Source: Hypholoma sublateritium FD-334 SS-4 (taxonomy: Eukaryota > Basidiomycota > Agaricomycetes > Agaricales > Strophariaceae). From it: DNA of 64,000 bases. Below, in pieces: positions 36,501 through 48,227 of this stretch. The translations under genes and the position numbers were made by a program. The notes below the pieces were generated by a model. That model did no database searches, was not told the DNA's origin, and saw only the letters and a list, made by a program, of their open reading frames with translations. Location: positions 1-64,000 of the forward strand of contig KN817619.1 in NCBI GenBank assembly GCA_000827495.1. Direction: 5' to 3'. Every line of letters begins with the position of its first letter. Position 1 is the first letter of the stretch.

Positions 36501-37532
36501 GATGGTGTCCTTGTGCTCTCCTACTGTTACGCGAATGGTAGTTACTAGCTCTCCCTTTGTATACTACGTCAGGAAACTCGAGCAAATCACAGAAAGTGTA
36601 ACGACGTACCGCAGTCTCCACTGTAGCATTACGAATATTCGTTCAAATCATTAAAAGAATGATTCTACACGGACTTACCAAACCACAGGAACCATACAAA
36701 CGCTACCACTGCATAGCGTCAGTTACGTTCACGTACGTAGATTGACGTGTTTTCTGGGACACTAACCTGCCGGACCTGAACGCGTATTCTTGTATATTGC
36801 CCACACACGCAATGTAAATATTGCTGTCACTGGTGGAAGAATACAGATGACGCCACCGCTGTAACGTGCGTTAAGTCAGTGAATATGGTACAATATTTTC
36901 AATAAAAATCTTACAAGCCTTGATACCATATAAACGCAGAGCATCTGGAGGAGCGTATTAGCAAAATATGGAACAACGTCAGTGTTATCATACATCAGGC
37001 TTACAGCTGCAGCAGGGACCTCAGCGTCACAGCATCATATTAATCAATAACCCGAGAACGCTTACCTTGGATGACGCGTCCGTTAGATTTCTGACTGCTC
37101 TGGAATCAGATATGCGTGAATTTTACAGAGCGCAGAGGTCTTACCATAAAATAATATCCTGTCATGGATATGATTGATACGTCGCATGGAATGGAATCAG
37201 ATACATTCCCGGTAACGCACATTAAATAGAGTATCGGATAATATCTTGAAATAAAGTAAAGAGCCTTTGGCGTTGACCAGGCACGCCTGATATCACAGTG
37301 CTTCAGCATACAATATTAAAGAATAGGCAGTAGAAATACTGACCCCCATATGTACGTAGCCTCATCAGAAAAAGAAAGCATCGCGTCGTAGATCATCAGC
37401 GACGTCGTTGATACTACGAGAATACGCAATGGCCATACCATTTCAACAAGGAAACCAAAATTTTAGACATGGAATAGAAAACGCACAATATACATAGTTT
37501 AGTAGTCGGAAAGACTCCCGGATGACGACCAT
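36500..37532 (-). pseudogene. DUF6533-type multi-pass membrane protein gene, decayed or hard to model
   Basis: Putative exons 37532-37487, 37413-37344 and from 37286 join in frame and give LLNYVYLSTTSLMIYD, then LSFSDEATYIWG and RAWSTPKALYFISRYYPILY. This is the N-terminal pattern of the basidiomycete DUF6533 membrane-protein family (YD...E...IW, then a WS-P-K-LYF-RYYP helix). Further down the minus strand, FTLRVWAIYKNTR (36818-36781) and VAFVWFLWF (near 36705-36679) match later parts of the family. I could not connect these pieces into one uninterrupted model, so the gene is either a pseudogene or needs transcript data. Function of the family is unknown. Confidence 0.5.
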
Positions 37533-37544
37533 TCTGTTGAAGTT

Positions 37545-38480
37545 AGAGCTGTGGATATGTGAATATGCCTTGTAGAGCAGAGAAATCTCATTTCTACGAA
37601 GGTGGAAAAGACGCTTTATATAACCATGCCCGTGTAAAAAGACTTCCTGACCCATTCCGCGTTATGGCATGCCCGGATTCTATTGCATGTCGATCAGAAG
37701 GCGGAAGCGATTCAAAGGAGACTAGAATGGGAAATTTTTCTTAATTTAGAAAATTGCTGTGCTGCGTAGTAAACTGTAGCGAAGAAAACCAAGTCTTCGA
37801 GTCTTGAGAATGCACGGATAGACGGAATGTAAAGCCGATATAGGGTATCATACCCTCGAAGAACCTCTTTGCATGCGGTGATTACCTTTTCTGCGGTGAT
37901 TTCGTTAAATCGACAACTTCTAATTCAAAACATACTGCGGCTCAAGCCGGGGGTATGCGGTCGGCGGATACACAGTGACCGTGAGAGATTCGGGATATAG
38001 AAAATTGGCAGAGGGAGTGGTGTTCAGACATCGATGCTGCAGTCTCAGTAGAAGTGTCAATCGGGTAGAAAAATCCGCTAAATCCTCCTTTGATTTGTAT
38101 GAGGTACGTAAAAGCTCTCATCCCTCGAGTGTTGTCAATTCCAGCTGCTCAATGTGCTACAAGCCTATCTCCGTGTCCAAGGCAAGTAAATTACCGACGT
38201 ACGGCTATAAATCAGGCAACACATGACAAACAACAAAGTTGTAACTTTATCACTTACATATTTTATATTAGATCAATATGCTTAATAGAATCTGACTACG
38301 ACGACCTTGCATCCATGCTCATAGAACAAATAGAATAGAAAACCAGTGCACCGCTCAAATACCGCGCCATGCTTTTCACGAAGCGCTTGAGAGTCAATGA
38401 GACAGCGCCAGAAAATTAATTAGGGTAATACAACTCCAACTACGCGTGAGCTGACCGTCCTGTGCCATTACAATGCGATG
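37545..38480. other. Intergenic region, no gene recognised
   Basis: AT-rich sequence with short open frames and no motif on either strand. Confidence 0.3.
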
Positions 38481-38579
38481 TCATTTGCCTCCGGGAAGCA
38501 GGTCCGGCGGGCCGTGCGGCTGAGCAAACTGAGCCAACACCGCCAGAATGATCATGATCAATTCCACGAACATGGCCAT
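38481..38579 (-). CDS. Possible 32-aa single-helix membrane micropeptide
   Basis: An ATG at 38579 opens a 33-codon frame. It has a strongly hydrophobic first half (ELIMIILAVLAQFA) and a short Pro/Gly-rich tail ending in PGGK. It could be a small tail-anchored or secreted peptide, an exon of a longer gene, or chance. It lies upstream of, and divergent from, the aldo/keto reductase gene. Confidence 0.3.
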   Translation of the reverse strand: MAMFVELIMIILAVLAQFAQPHGPPDLLPGGK

Positions 38580-38908
38580 TGTAAAGCAAGCGCTCTCGTT
38601 AACCCCTCGATATATTCATAGTAGTCTAGGAGATCTGCGAGGAAAGTGACAAGATGTCGCGATAAGAAATTATGAAAGAATACTAGCAAACATCTACAAT
38701 GTTCAGTCAGAGACGACGAGGGGAAGGGGAAGGAGATCTTGAGGAGATCATAGATTTTAGATTTAGAGGCTTACAAACCACGCAAAAGAGATAAGGACCC
38801 GGGTATGTACTTATCACTGTGGGATGTCGTCATTTGTATCGACTCGATGGCTCCCAACGGTTGAGATTGACTGTCCGTACTACTTACATAGGTCACACAG
38901 CCCCCGTC

Positions 38909-39557
38909 ATGTCCTTGATCCCCTCGATTCGCCTGCTCGACGGCACTAATATCCCTTGGCTGGGATGGGGAAACGGAACTGGTGTTACCAGCAGCTCAAA
39001 TGCCGTAGAATGTGGAAGGCTAGCACTGGAGAGCGGTGTTCTGCACATCGACACTGCCCAAAATTATAAAAACGAGAAGGAAACTGGCGAAGCCATAAAA
39101 ACGTCTTCAGTTAGTCGGGAAGATGTTTACGTGACTTCGAAACGTTCGTGCAGACAATCCCCCGTGTTCTATCAGCTCTATCATTGACATTTGCATATAA
39201 GTTTCCGGAAGACCTAGGCGGGCACCAATCCCTTTCGACGAAGTTCTGAACTTAATTCAAGAATCACTAGATAAGATCGGATTTGTGCCCAACCTATTTC
39301 TTATCCATAGCCCTTTCGTAGCGGAAGGGGGCGATTTGAAGGCGTTATGGAAGATCTTCGAGGATCTAAAAGACCAAGGGAGGCTGCGGAGCATTGGCGT
39401 CAGCAATTTCAGGCCGCAGGATCTGGAGGCCATCCTCGATGGCGCCAAATATAAACCGGTCGTTAACCAGGTGGGCCACAAAAATGATTCATAAGCGACG
39501 TCAGTCTTGTGCTGATACCGTTTCCAGATCGAATATCATCCTTACGTTCTGGCACAT
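38909..39557 (+). pseudogene. Aldo/keto reductase gene, 5' part, split by the Helitron
   Basis: Exons 38909-39143, 39202-39470 and 39528-39557 join in frame through 58- and 57-nt introns and give 178 residues. The aldo/keto reductase fold is clear: GTNIPWLGWGNGTG at the N-terminus, HIDTAQNYKNE with the catalytic Asp and Tyr near residues 50-55, then LFLIHSPF carrying the family's histidine on strand 4, and GVSNF near residue 145. The family reduces aldehydes and ketones with NADPH in the cytosol. After IEYHPYVLAH the frame is interrupted by the mobile element that starts at 39558; the gene resumes at 49718. Neither half contains an internal stop, which points to a recent insertion. Confidence 0.9.
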
Positions 39558-39577
39558 TCCCACTACGCTTAGTAGTG
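39558..39577 (+). repeat. Helitron left terminal sequence
   Basis: The 11-bp TCCCACTACGC matches, inverted, 49676-49686. CACTAC at 39561-39566 can also pair locally with GTAGTG at 39572-39577. Confidence 0.7.
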
Positions 39578-39847
39578 TGGTTTCATGCGGGATAAACGAA
39601 AATCGTTTTGGCCCATGTTTGCCAAAAAGTGGAGCACCTCGGCAATTGCCTTCGGCTTCTTCCGGTTTCTGGTTTTCAGACGTTCCAAACTGTTGGTTGT
39701 CCTGTTTCCGCCATTACGCTGTTACCCAACTTGCCACGGCTTACCATCGTGCAGACGACGCATTGCCCTAACCTGCCGAAAATCAGATAGCTTGCAAATA
39801 CGCAGCTCAAACGCGTCCCTCCACCCGTCTCACCAAATTCGGAGGGC

Positions 39848-42800
39848 ATGGATACTTCACTCCGTTCTGCTGCCACGCCTCCCTCGTCTATGTCTGTCTC
39901 ACAACCTTCGGAGAGCATGGACACACCCGCTTGCCCTGCTACAACCTCCTTTTCCCCCACCCAGGCAGAAAGTGGCGCTCAGTTTTCGCCAGTGTCCAAC
40001 CATCCCAGGCTGTTCATCGCCGGCGTCCCTGTTCAATTTTGGGCCGTTGAAGGCCTCGCTGGGCCTTGCCTGTCGAGTTCTTTTCTCGACCGCAACGGCA
40101 TGGATTCTGTAGGCGCTGCGTGTTCCCACTCGCTTACTTATACATCGATCTGCGGATACAACATGGACGTTTTGGCGTTTGCAATCGTCGAAGACTGTCC
40201 GGTCGATGTTCTTTTACCCCGTTCGTGGTTCGAACAGCATGCTTTGGCACTCGGTAAGTCTATTATTCTCGCTATGATTTTTTACTGAACCTTTTCGAGG
40301 CGTCAAAGAACAAGACGACGATCGCCGTCACATAATCGAAAAAACCCCCACGTTAAACGTTCACATAAATTTTGTTCTAAAAGACTATGTCATCCCGGAG
40401 ACTGTTATCCATGATACGGTACCTTCGCACGTCGGTACTCAAGCTGGCTGTAGTTCTGTGCCAATGACGACGCTTCCTCAATTACATGGATATCAGTACC
40501 TGAAAGCCTTTTTTTACGGCAATCGTTTTGCAGGATCATCTATATATGTCTTCGAATCCGACACCCCGCTCATATTTGACTTACTTCACGCACACGGATT
40601 GCAGTCTCACCATGAACTTACGTTGAGGGAAAACCGTAACAAATTGCTTCAGCATATTCTGCATGGGGACTGTTTCAGGGACCCAGAAGACGATGTCCAT
40701 CGCAGCAGTCTCGCGACACCATACGGCTGCTCGTTGGTTACTAAGAGTCACCAGTCAGCTCAAGATATACGCCAGAGTTGCCAACGTGTGCTCGCGCAGA
40801 GCCATGCTACACAGGTCAGCTGTGAAGACCTCATATCTGTTTCAGAGAGTATAGGCCTTATGGGCCCATTCCACGGACCTAAAAATTTGAGGCAGCGCTT
40901 GTTAATCGGCATTGCACGCCATATCGAGATATGTAACGCGCACAGCTCCCATCGTCTTGCAATTCAACGACATTTTGATCCTCTGAATGATTTATTCCAT
41001 GGCTTCGAGCGCCTCACCAAGGGAGCCTTGTTGGCAGTTTTAGAAAGACATGCGATTCCTATCCCGCCTGTCAGGGCTAATAGCTCGCGGCCTATGTTAA
41101 CCAGGCTTATATTGCAGCATATAGGTGATGGCTCTTGCCTCCGTAACCGTACAAGGATCGCATGTGACGAGATCGCCGACTCGGTTGCACCTGGCATATC
41201 ATTCGAAGATGCGAACACAATTATACAACAAATTTATTTGTTCAAGTCCTTGAAGCACGCCCTAAACAAACGGTCTTTATTAGTTATGCTTGATATCCAT
41301 AAAATTGACCACGATCGAAGCGACAGCTACTCAGGTCTAAAACGGTCGCTGCAGAAGCATATTAACAGCTTAAAGTCGGAACTTGCGCGCCAAGACCGGT
41401 CCCGTGCAGTTCAAGAGGCCGAGAGGCACAGGCAAGACGAGATAGAAAATTGGCCTTCGGCTATCCCCCTCACTCTCAAAAATCGACTCGTGGATATGTT
41501 TCACACCGAGACCTCATCGGCGGCTTTGAAATCATCTCCTTGCGCTTCCTGCTCTTCCAATCATCGAACCCTCGCCTTACATCATGTTAGCCAACACGAA
41601 ATTGATCTTCGGCCTTTATGTCGCCCAGATGTCTCTGTCGATGTTGAAGTGGCCAAGCGCGATATATCTTGGCTGAACGGTGTCGGTCCCGACCTTTTGT
41701 TACCCTCGCACCCCGCATTTCCTGCGACTACAATAATTAATCCTGATGGTGTATCGCTCAACGCTAGCGGCAATTTTTACGATGTTGCATTGTGTGATTC
41801 ATGTTACAATGCTTTGAAGCGTTCCCAGCTTCCCCCGCTCGCATTGGCTAACCATCTTGTACTTGGTGATGTACCTCGGGAGCTGCAAGGCTTAAATTCC
41901 GTTGAGGAAACCATGATTGCCCGTTGTCGGGCTAAGTCATGGATTGTCCAGTTGAATTTCGATGACAAAGATGACCGCAATGAGGCACGGCAGCCGGTCT
42001 CTTTGCCGAGTACGCAGCGCGGTTTGAAGGGTCATGTTATTATTCATCCGCAAGATCCTACACCATTGCTGGAACTTCTCCCGCCTTCCGTAGAAGATAC
42101 GTGTACCCCCATTTGCGTTATATTGGTGGGATCCAAAATTCCGAGCAAAGAGTGGTTACGAGAAGCGGCGACACCCCTTGTCGTTCGCCGAGAAAAAGTT
42201 CGCGCCGCTCTTTGCTGGTTGATAGCCAATAACCCATTTTACAAAAATGTTCGATTGGACCACGCCGCATTAGATACGTACCCTGAGAACGATATCATAC
42301 CCGTGCATATTGAGATAATGAATCCGGTCAAAGATACGGAAGACAGTTTGACAGGCTCTTACGATCCGAATACACGGCATAGTAATGCTGATCCAGCTGT
42401 CTTACCCGAGGGTCCTTCACAAATAGTGTTTCAAAATGTTGTGGTGTCCGGCGTAGATACGGCCGCTCCAAGTAGCGAACTTCGCGCTGCCGCGCTCAGA
42501 CACGTCAGTGCCAGCGTTCGTGGTGCTTTTGTCCAAGTCACTCATGGTCCACAAATCGCCAACGAGTATTGCAATCCAGACCTGTTTCCTATGATTTACC
42601 CCACACTATTTCCATACGGCCTTGGCGGCTTCGAGGACCCACATCGCCAGACCCGCCTGTCTCTTAAGCGTCAAGTTGCTCATTTCTTTTCTCTCGCCGA
42701 TGACCGTTTCCGACTACACAGTTCTTTCCTTTTTATTGTTTTCAGTGTACTACAAAAAAGAGCTATTTTGTTGCATACCGGCCTGCGTGTCAAGTCCTGT

Positions 42801-45800
42801 GCATTTGATAAATTCACAGAAATATTGGCATCCATCAATGAGGATACTATCCGCATAGTGTGTGACCGTGTCGCGTCGGGTGATTCTACCACAACAAACA
42901 GCCCAGATGAGTCTAAAATATTGTCATTATTAAACGAGGTTAACGCTGTCGCAGCCAACGTCCCATGTTCTTCTGCATCGAGAGTTGCCATGCGCAATGA
43001 AATTAGGGGACTGATTATGGAGAAGGGGCTGCCCACTTTCTATTTGACCATTAATCCGGCTGACGTTTACAACCCCGTGTTGAAGTTTTTAGCAGGTAAT
43101 GATATAAACATTGATAATTTGATACCGGCGGATGTCCCGACATGGAAAGAGCAGGCGGTACTTGTCGCCAAGAATCCTGCGGTAGCGGCTGAATTTTTTA
43201 ATCTATACATGAGAAAGTTCTGCGAGATTTTGCTTGGTTATTCCGACAGGCAGGAACTCAAAGATGGTGGTGTACTCGGTCACGTCAATGCGTTTTACGG
43301 CTGCGTTGAAGCGCAAGGTCGAGGCTCTTTACATTGTCACATGCTGGTCTGGATTGATGGAGCTTTGAATTGCGATCAAATTCGTACCAAAGCGGCCATT
43401 GATCCAGATTTCGGCAAGCGTCTGATTACTTATCTCGACGATGCTTTATCCACCGCTGTGCCTGCCGGATGTCACGACGTCGATGTAGCCTCTAACAAAT
43501 ATCCACCTTGCAGCGTTCGCGCGCCTCCCCGGGGGACTCTCACAAATGAAGATCACCAACATGCTATACAGCAGGATTTACACCGATTAGTCAAAGCTTG
43601 TCAGTCACACGATCATACAGCAACTTGCTGGAAGTACTGTAGAAGTAATGGTGTTCAAAAGGTCTGTCGGTTTGGCCTATCGGAAAGCAACACATGTGAT
43701 CATACATACTTTGATACGGAGAACGGTGATCTTCACCTCCGTCACTTGGAAGGTATGACCAATACATTCAATACATCTATCATTCGCGCTCTACGCTGTA
43801 ATATGGATATTAAGTTTTTGGGCTCCGGTCCCTCTACCAAGGCAATCATCTATTATATTACAGATTACATTACCAAATCGCAATTAAAAATCCATGTGGC
43901 GTATGCCGCCCTTCAAGTCGCTATCAACGCCCTTGAAGGCGTTGATACCGAACAGGACAATATATCGGGCCGAGCCAAAAAATTGTTGCAAAAGTGTGCA
44001 TTTAGTATGGTATCTAGGCAAGAACTTTCTTCGCAGCAGGTCGCTTCTTTTCTCAGGGATTATGACGATCATTTCACATCACACACGTACCGAAGATTGT
44101 ATTGGCTTTCAATGGAAAAATATTTGCATTCTATAGATCCAATAGCTTCTACTATTTCCTCCATGCTGCCCCCGAAAGATTTAAATGATGATTGCAATGA
44201 CAACACTCATGACCAACCTTACGTACCCCAAACCTGGGCAGAAAACTGTGAAGCGGAGAATCGCGCCCATTGTACCAGTGAAGATGACTCCACAGATGAA
44301 GACGATGACATTGCGGTTAGAGTTACTGACACGGGAACTGTTGTAAGGAAGCCATCCCAGTTACAAACCTACCTTTCCCGTGGGACGACGTTGCGTAAAT
44401 TGTCACTCTGGCAATACTACGCTTATGTAGAGAAAGTCAAAAAATTTACCAACAATGCCAGTGGACTGCCGGCCTGCCATGACGAAATTGAAATAGCGGA
44501 CATCAATGACATTCTCAACGATGGAACTGCAAGGTTAAAAGTCCCCTACAAATCTGACTTTTCGGAAGCTGATTCTCATTTTCAACAAATAAAGCGGACC
44601 AGTCAAAAAGATGTTGTTGTCCTTATAGGCCCTACATTACCTCGGCGTGACCGTGTCTTGCATTATGAGCGGTACTGCCGGTTAATGCTAATGTTTTTTA
44701 AACCATGGGTCAATGCCACGGATCTTTTGGCCGGTGCAAATTCGTGGTCCGAAGCTCTCGAAAACTTCAGGGATTCTCAGCCGAGCCTGCAACGACAGTT
44801 GGACAATATGCAGTCGTTGCACGAGTGCAAAGACTCGCGTGATGACCATTTTGCCATGCGATCTAATGAACAGAGGATGGCAGCACATGCCGAAATTGGT
44901 TCAGACGTACCCAGCCACAGTGAAGATTTTCCCAACGAGGTCGCGGATGAGTCAGATGTGGCGACCTTTGTCTCGTCTGTGCGCCAGAAATCTTCCATCA
45001 AGCAGCTCGCTGCGCACAAGGATGCTGTTCAGTGCTTGGCAAACGCTATAAATGGAAACGTGACGGGCGCTAATTATGACGCCCATGATGAGCTTTGTAA
45101 TCAAATGCATCTTACGGAAACAATTACACGAGGTGACAACCAGGAAAAGGTATGGGCCCAACAGTACGCCGAACGTAAGCAAATGTGGAAGAAATTGGTG
45201 AGATTATACAAGTGTTCGGCCAGCAGCTGCGACGCCGAAACTTCGGATGCATTTCTACGGCCCAGCATTAACACTATAACTGACAGTTCCGACGGTGCCC
45301 ATTTACCATCTACTATTGAGGATAACTTCCAGTCCGAGGAAATAATTACGCATGCTCTATTAACGCAGAAGATTATCCGAGATTTTACCTTGAATTCCGA
45401 GCAGCAGGCAGCTTTTTGCCTGATTGCAGAGCACAGCATAAGTGGCGCACCCGTTGTAGGTCAGTTGAGAATGTTTTTGGCCGGTCATAGTGGCACCGGA
45501 AAATCTCGCGTTATAAGTGCTGTGCAGGCTTTCTTTTGCGGAAAATCAGAGACACGACGCTTCCGTCTAGCCGCTTATACAGGCGTTGCGGCCCACAATA
45601 TCCTTGGGATTACGTTGCACTCAGCCCTCATGTTGGAAACAAAATTGACCCAAAAGGCAAGAAAAGAACTTATCGAAATGTGGCAAGGTGTCGATTATTT
45701 ACTAATTGACGAAGTATCTATGATTGGTTGCAATTTCCTAAGCAAGATACACCAAGCGCTGTGTATAGCCAAAGAATCTGATGATATTTTCGGCGGCATT

Positions 45801-47060
45801 AATATTATTTTTGCGGGTGATTTTGCGCAGTTACCACCGGTTCGGGATACAAAATTATACTCTCATATTTCACGGTTAAACAGTGGGACAAAGCAGGCGG
45901 AAGCAAAAGTTAACGGGCGACTTCTCTGGCTGTGTGTTAACAAGGTCGTTATTTTGAAACAAATTATGCGACAAGGTAGTAGCCCATCTAGTGCTGTCTT
46001 TATTTCTCTATTGGAACGCCTACGACATGGTTGTTGCACCATGGAGGATTATTCATTGCTGTCGTCTGTTGTGGCTGGTCGTAAACCCATCGACGCTGAG
46101 GATGAACTATGGAAAAACTCGCCCGTGATTGTGAGTGATAACGCCACTAAAGACACCCTTAATGATCAGATGACACACGATTATTCTCGCAAAACGGGGC
46201 GTGAATTATGCTACTATTATGCGCGCGACAAGCGTGCCGGTTCAAAGCTAACAAACGACGCTTTAATACGCGATTTACGTGACCGCGATTCTGCCGATAC
46301 GGGGTATAGACAAGGGCGTCTGCCGTTGGTGTTGGGCATGCCTGTAATTCTGTTGCAAAATTTTGACGTGTCTGGAGGAGTCGTCAATGGAAGCCACGGC
46401 ACACTCGTTAGCATTAAATATTCCACAAACGACCGCGGCGAGAGAGAAGCCTCATCGTGTACCGTTAAACTGTCGGGCTATTCCAATGACCCCATGTACC
46501 AATTACATGCTGAAGAAGTACCCGTTATTGCGGATTCTGTGTCTGTCCAAGTCAGTGAAGAGTTTTCTGGCAAGAAAATGACGTTTCGGCGAACACAACT
46601 TCCCATGGCAGCAGGCTTCGTTATAACCGCTCACAAGTCGCAGAGTTTGTCCTTTACATCAGCAACAGTCGATCTGCAATCTTGTTGTGGGACGGAAAGA
46701 CCTTATGTCATGATTTCGCGAATTACGTCTCTGGAAGGCCTTCGCATCTTGCGACCCTTCGACTTTAAGCGCATCAAATCACGTCCGTCGGAGGATATAA
46801 GGAAGGAATTTACTCGCTGCCAAATTCTTGCGGAGGAGACACAGGCGGCCGGTCTCAAATTACATTCAAACTCGGTTGCAGTTGAGCCCGATTGTGTGAA
46901 GCTACGGGGAAATGTACGGCTCGACTGCGTAATAAATGCTCAACGCGACCTTGAACAATTGGTGTATGCTCGTGCTCATCCAGCGCGTGCCAATAATAAG
47001 CGTGTACACGTTACGGACGCGTCATCCCCAAGGCCCAGCAAGAAAAGTCGCAGGATTTGA
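39848..47060 (+). CDS. Helitron Rep/PIF1-type helicase (2388 aa), two exons
   Basis: Exons are 39848-40253 and 40300-47060; the 46-nt intron (GTAAGT to TTCGAG, phase 1) restores one frame of 2388 codons without stops. Exon 1 adds a Ser/Pro-rich leader and a small domain ending in VDVLLPRSWFEQHAL. Next come CX2C-type zinc-binding pairs (CASC and CDSC). The Rep domain has the HUH motif GRGSLHCHMLVW near residue 1142 and the paired tyrosines YYITDYITK near 1320, which cut and join single-stranded DNA in rolling-circle transposition. The helicase domain has Walker A GHSGTGKS near 1864, Walker B YLLIDEVSM near 1938, IIFAGDFAQLPPV, and the motif VITAHKSQSLSF. All catalytic motifs are intact, so the element may be autonomous. 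No endonuclease domain was seen. Confidence 0.92.
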
Positions 47061-48227
47061 TATTGTGGCTACTCGCGCGGGCGATGGTGGGTGGGGGGTT
47101 GGGCCCACCGGAGGGCGGCGGGCTACTGAGTCTTGCGCCGCGGCCGGCGATGGGCGGGCTGCGCGGGGTCGGTGGGCCGGGGCAAGCGCCGGGTGGAGGC
47201 GCGGGAGCGCCGGATGCTGGGACGGTGGTGGTGGCGGCTTCTGCGGCGGCGCAGCGGCCCCCTCCTACGTATGTGTTTTCGGTGGCTGTTGTGTGGGTTT
47301 GCTTCTGATTTTTTCCTTTAGGCCGGTGTCGGTGGGTAATGGACAGGGCGTCGTGCTGTTGCTCCAGTTCAACGAGATCCTGTCGAGCAAGATGAAAAAC
47401 GTTGGTTATCATCTGCCTTTTGGAGTGCGTTTCGGCTGATCATGTGCGGCGTCGCAGCTGAAATTGCAGCTGCTCTGGTGGAGCGAGCTTGTGAAGGAGT
47501 ACTTTACGCCCAAGGCGGTGATGAAGCTGACGCTCTGGCGGGACAGCCAGCGGGACGAGGCCAAGCCGTTCGGTGCGTCTCGCGTGCGCGCTCAGGCTCT
47601 CTCTGCGCATATTCTTATTTACGCGGCGAAGGAGCAGAAATCGGCGTGCCCATCCTCCCGCGCTTCTTCCTCGTCACGACACAGTCCGGCGTCAAGTCCA
47701 TGAGCCTCACGCTCGACGGCGCGCGCGAGCGCTTCTTCGGGCAGGGCCACTCCGTCGTCGAGTGCGTCTCCGCCGTGTGGACGTACCGCTAAGTGAACGG
47801 GTACACGGTGACGCTCCGCGGCCCGCTAACGGTACACGTCATCATCGCCGCGACGGGCTCCGGGCTCACGTCGCAGACGCTGAAGTTCGAAGACTTCCAG
47901 TTCGACGCGAACATGCACAACAAGTACTTCGCGAGCGACGCGATCGTCGGCGCGCGCACGCTCGAGCGCATCGACCCGAAGACATTCCTCGATATCCAGG
48001 CGGCGGCGGCCGCGGCGGACACGGTGATTACCGCGCATCAGGAGGAGGACCGCTGGGCGGAGCCGCGCATCTTCATGGGGCAGGCGGTCCTCCCCGGCGA
48101 GCCGGTGAATGCGTTTGGGATCCCGCAGGCGACAATGCGCTGCCTCGACTCGCTCGCGGAAAGCCTCAGCTCGATGGCGGATCTGATCGGGTACGCGCAC
48201 GACAACAAGGTGGGGCCGATGGGTGCA
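47057..48227 (+). pseudogene. Captured fragment of a LIM-domain-binding (LDB-like) transcription cofactor gene
   Basis: Four exon-like blocks remain in frame across three host-type introns: to 47268, 47322-47400, 47458-47572 and from 47638. They give a Gly/Pro-rich start, FNEILSSKMKN, then LVKEYFTPKAVMKLTLWRDS, IGVPILPRFFLVTTQSGVKS, and NGYTVTLRGPLTVHV. This is the LIM_bind domain of LDB-type cofactors, which in fungi bind developmental transcription factors in the nucleus. A TAA at 47790-47792 interrupts the frame, and the homology stops abruptly near 48227 (VGPM), so the copy is truncated and non-functional. Retained introns show capture at the DNA level. It begins within a few bases of the Rep/helicase stop codon. 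Confidence 0.8.
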
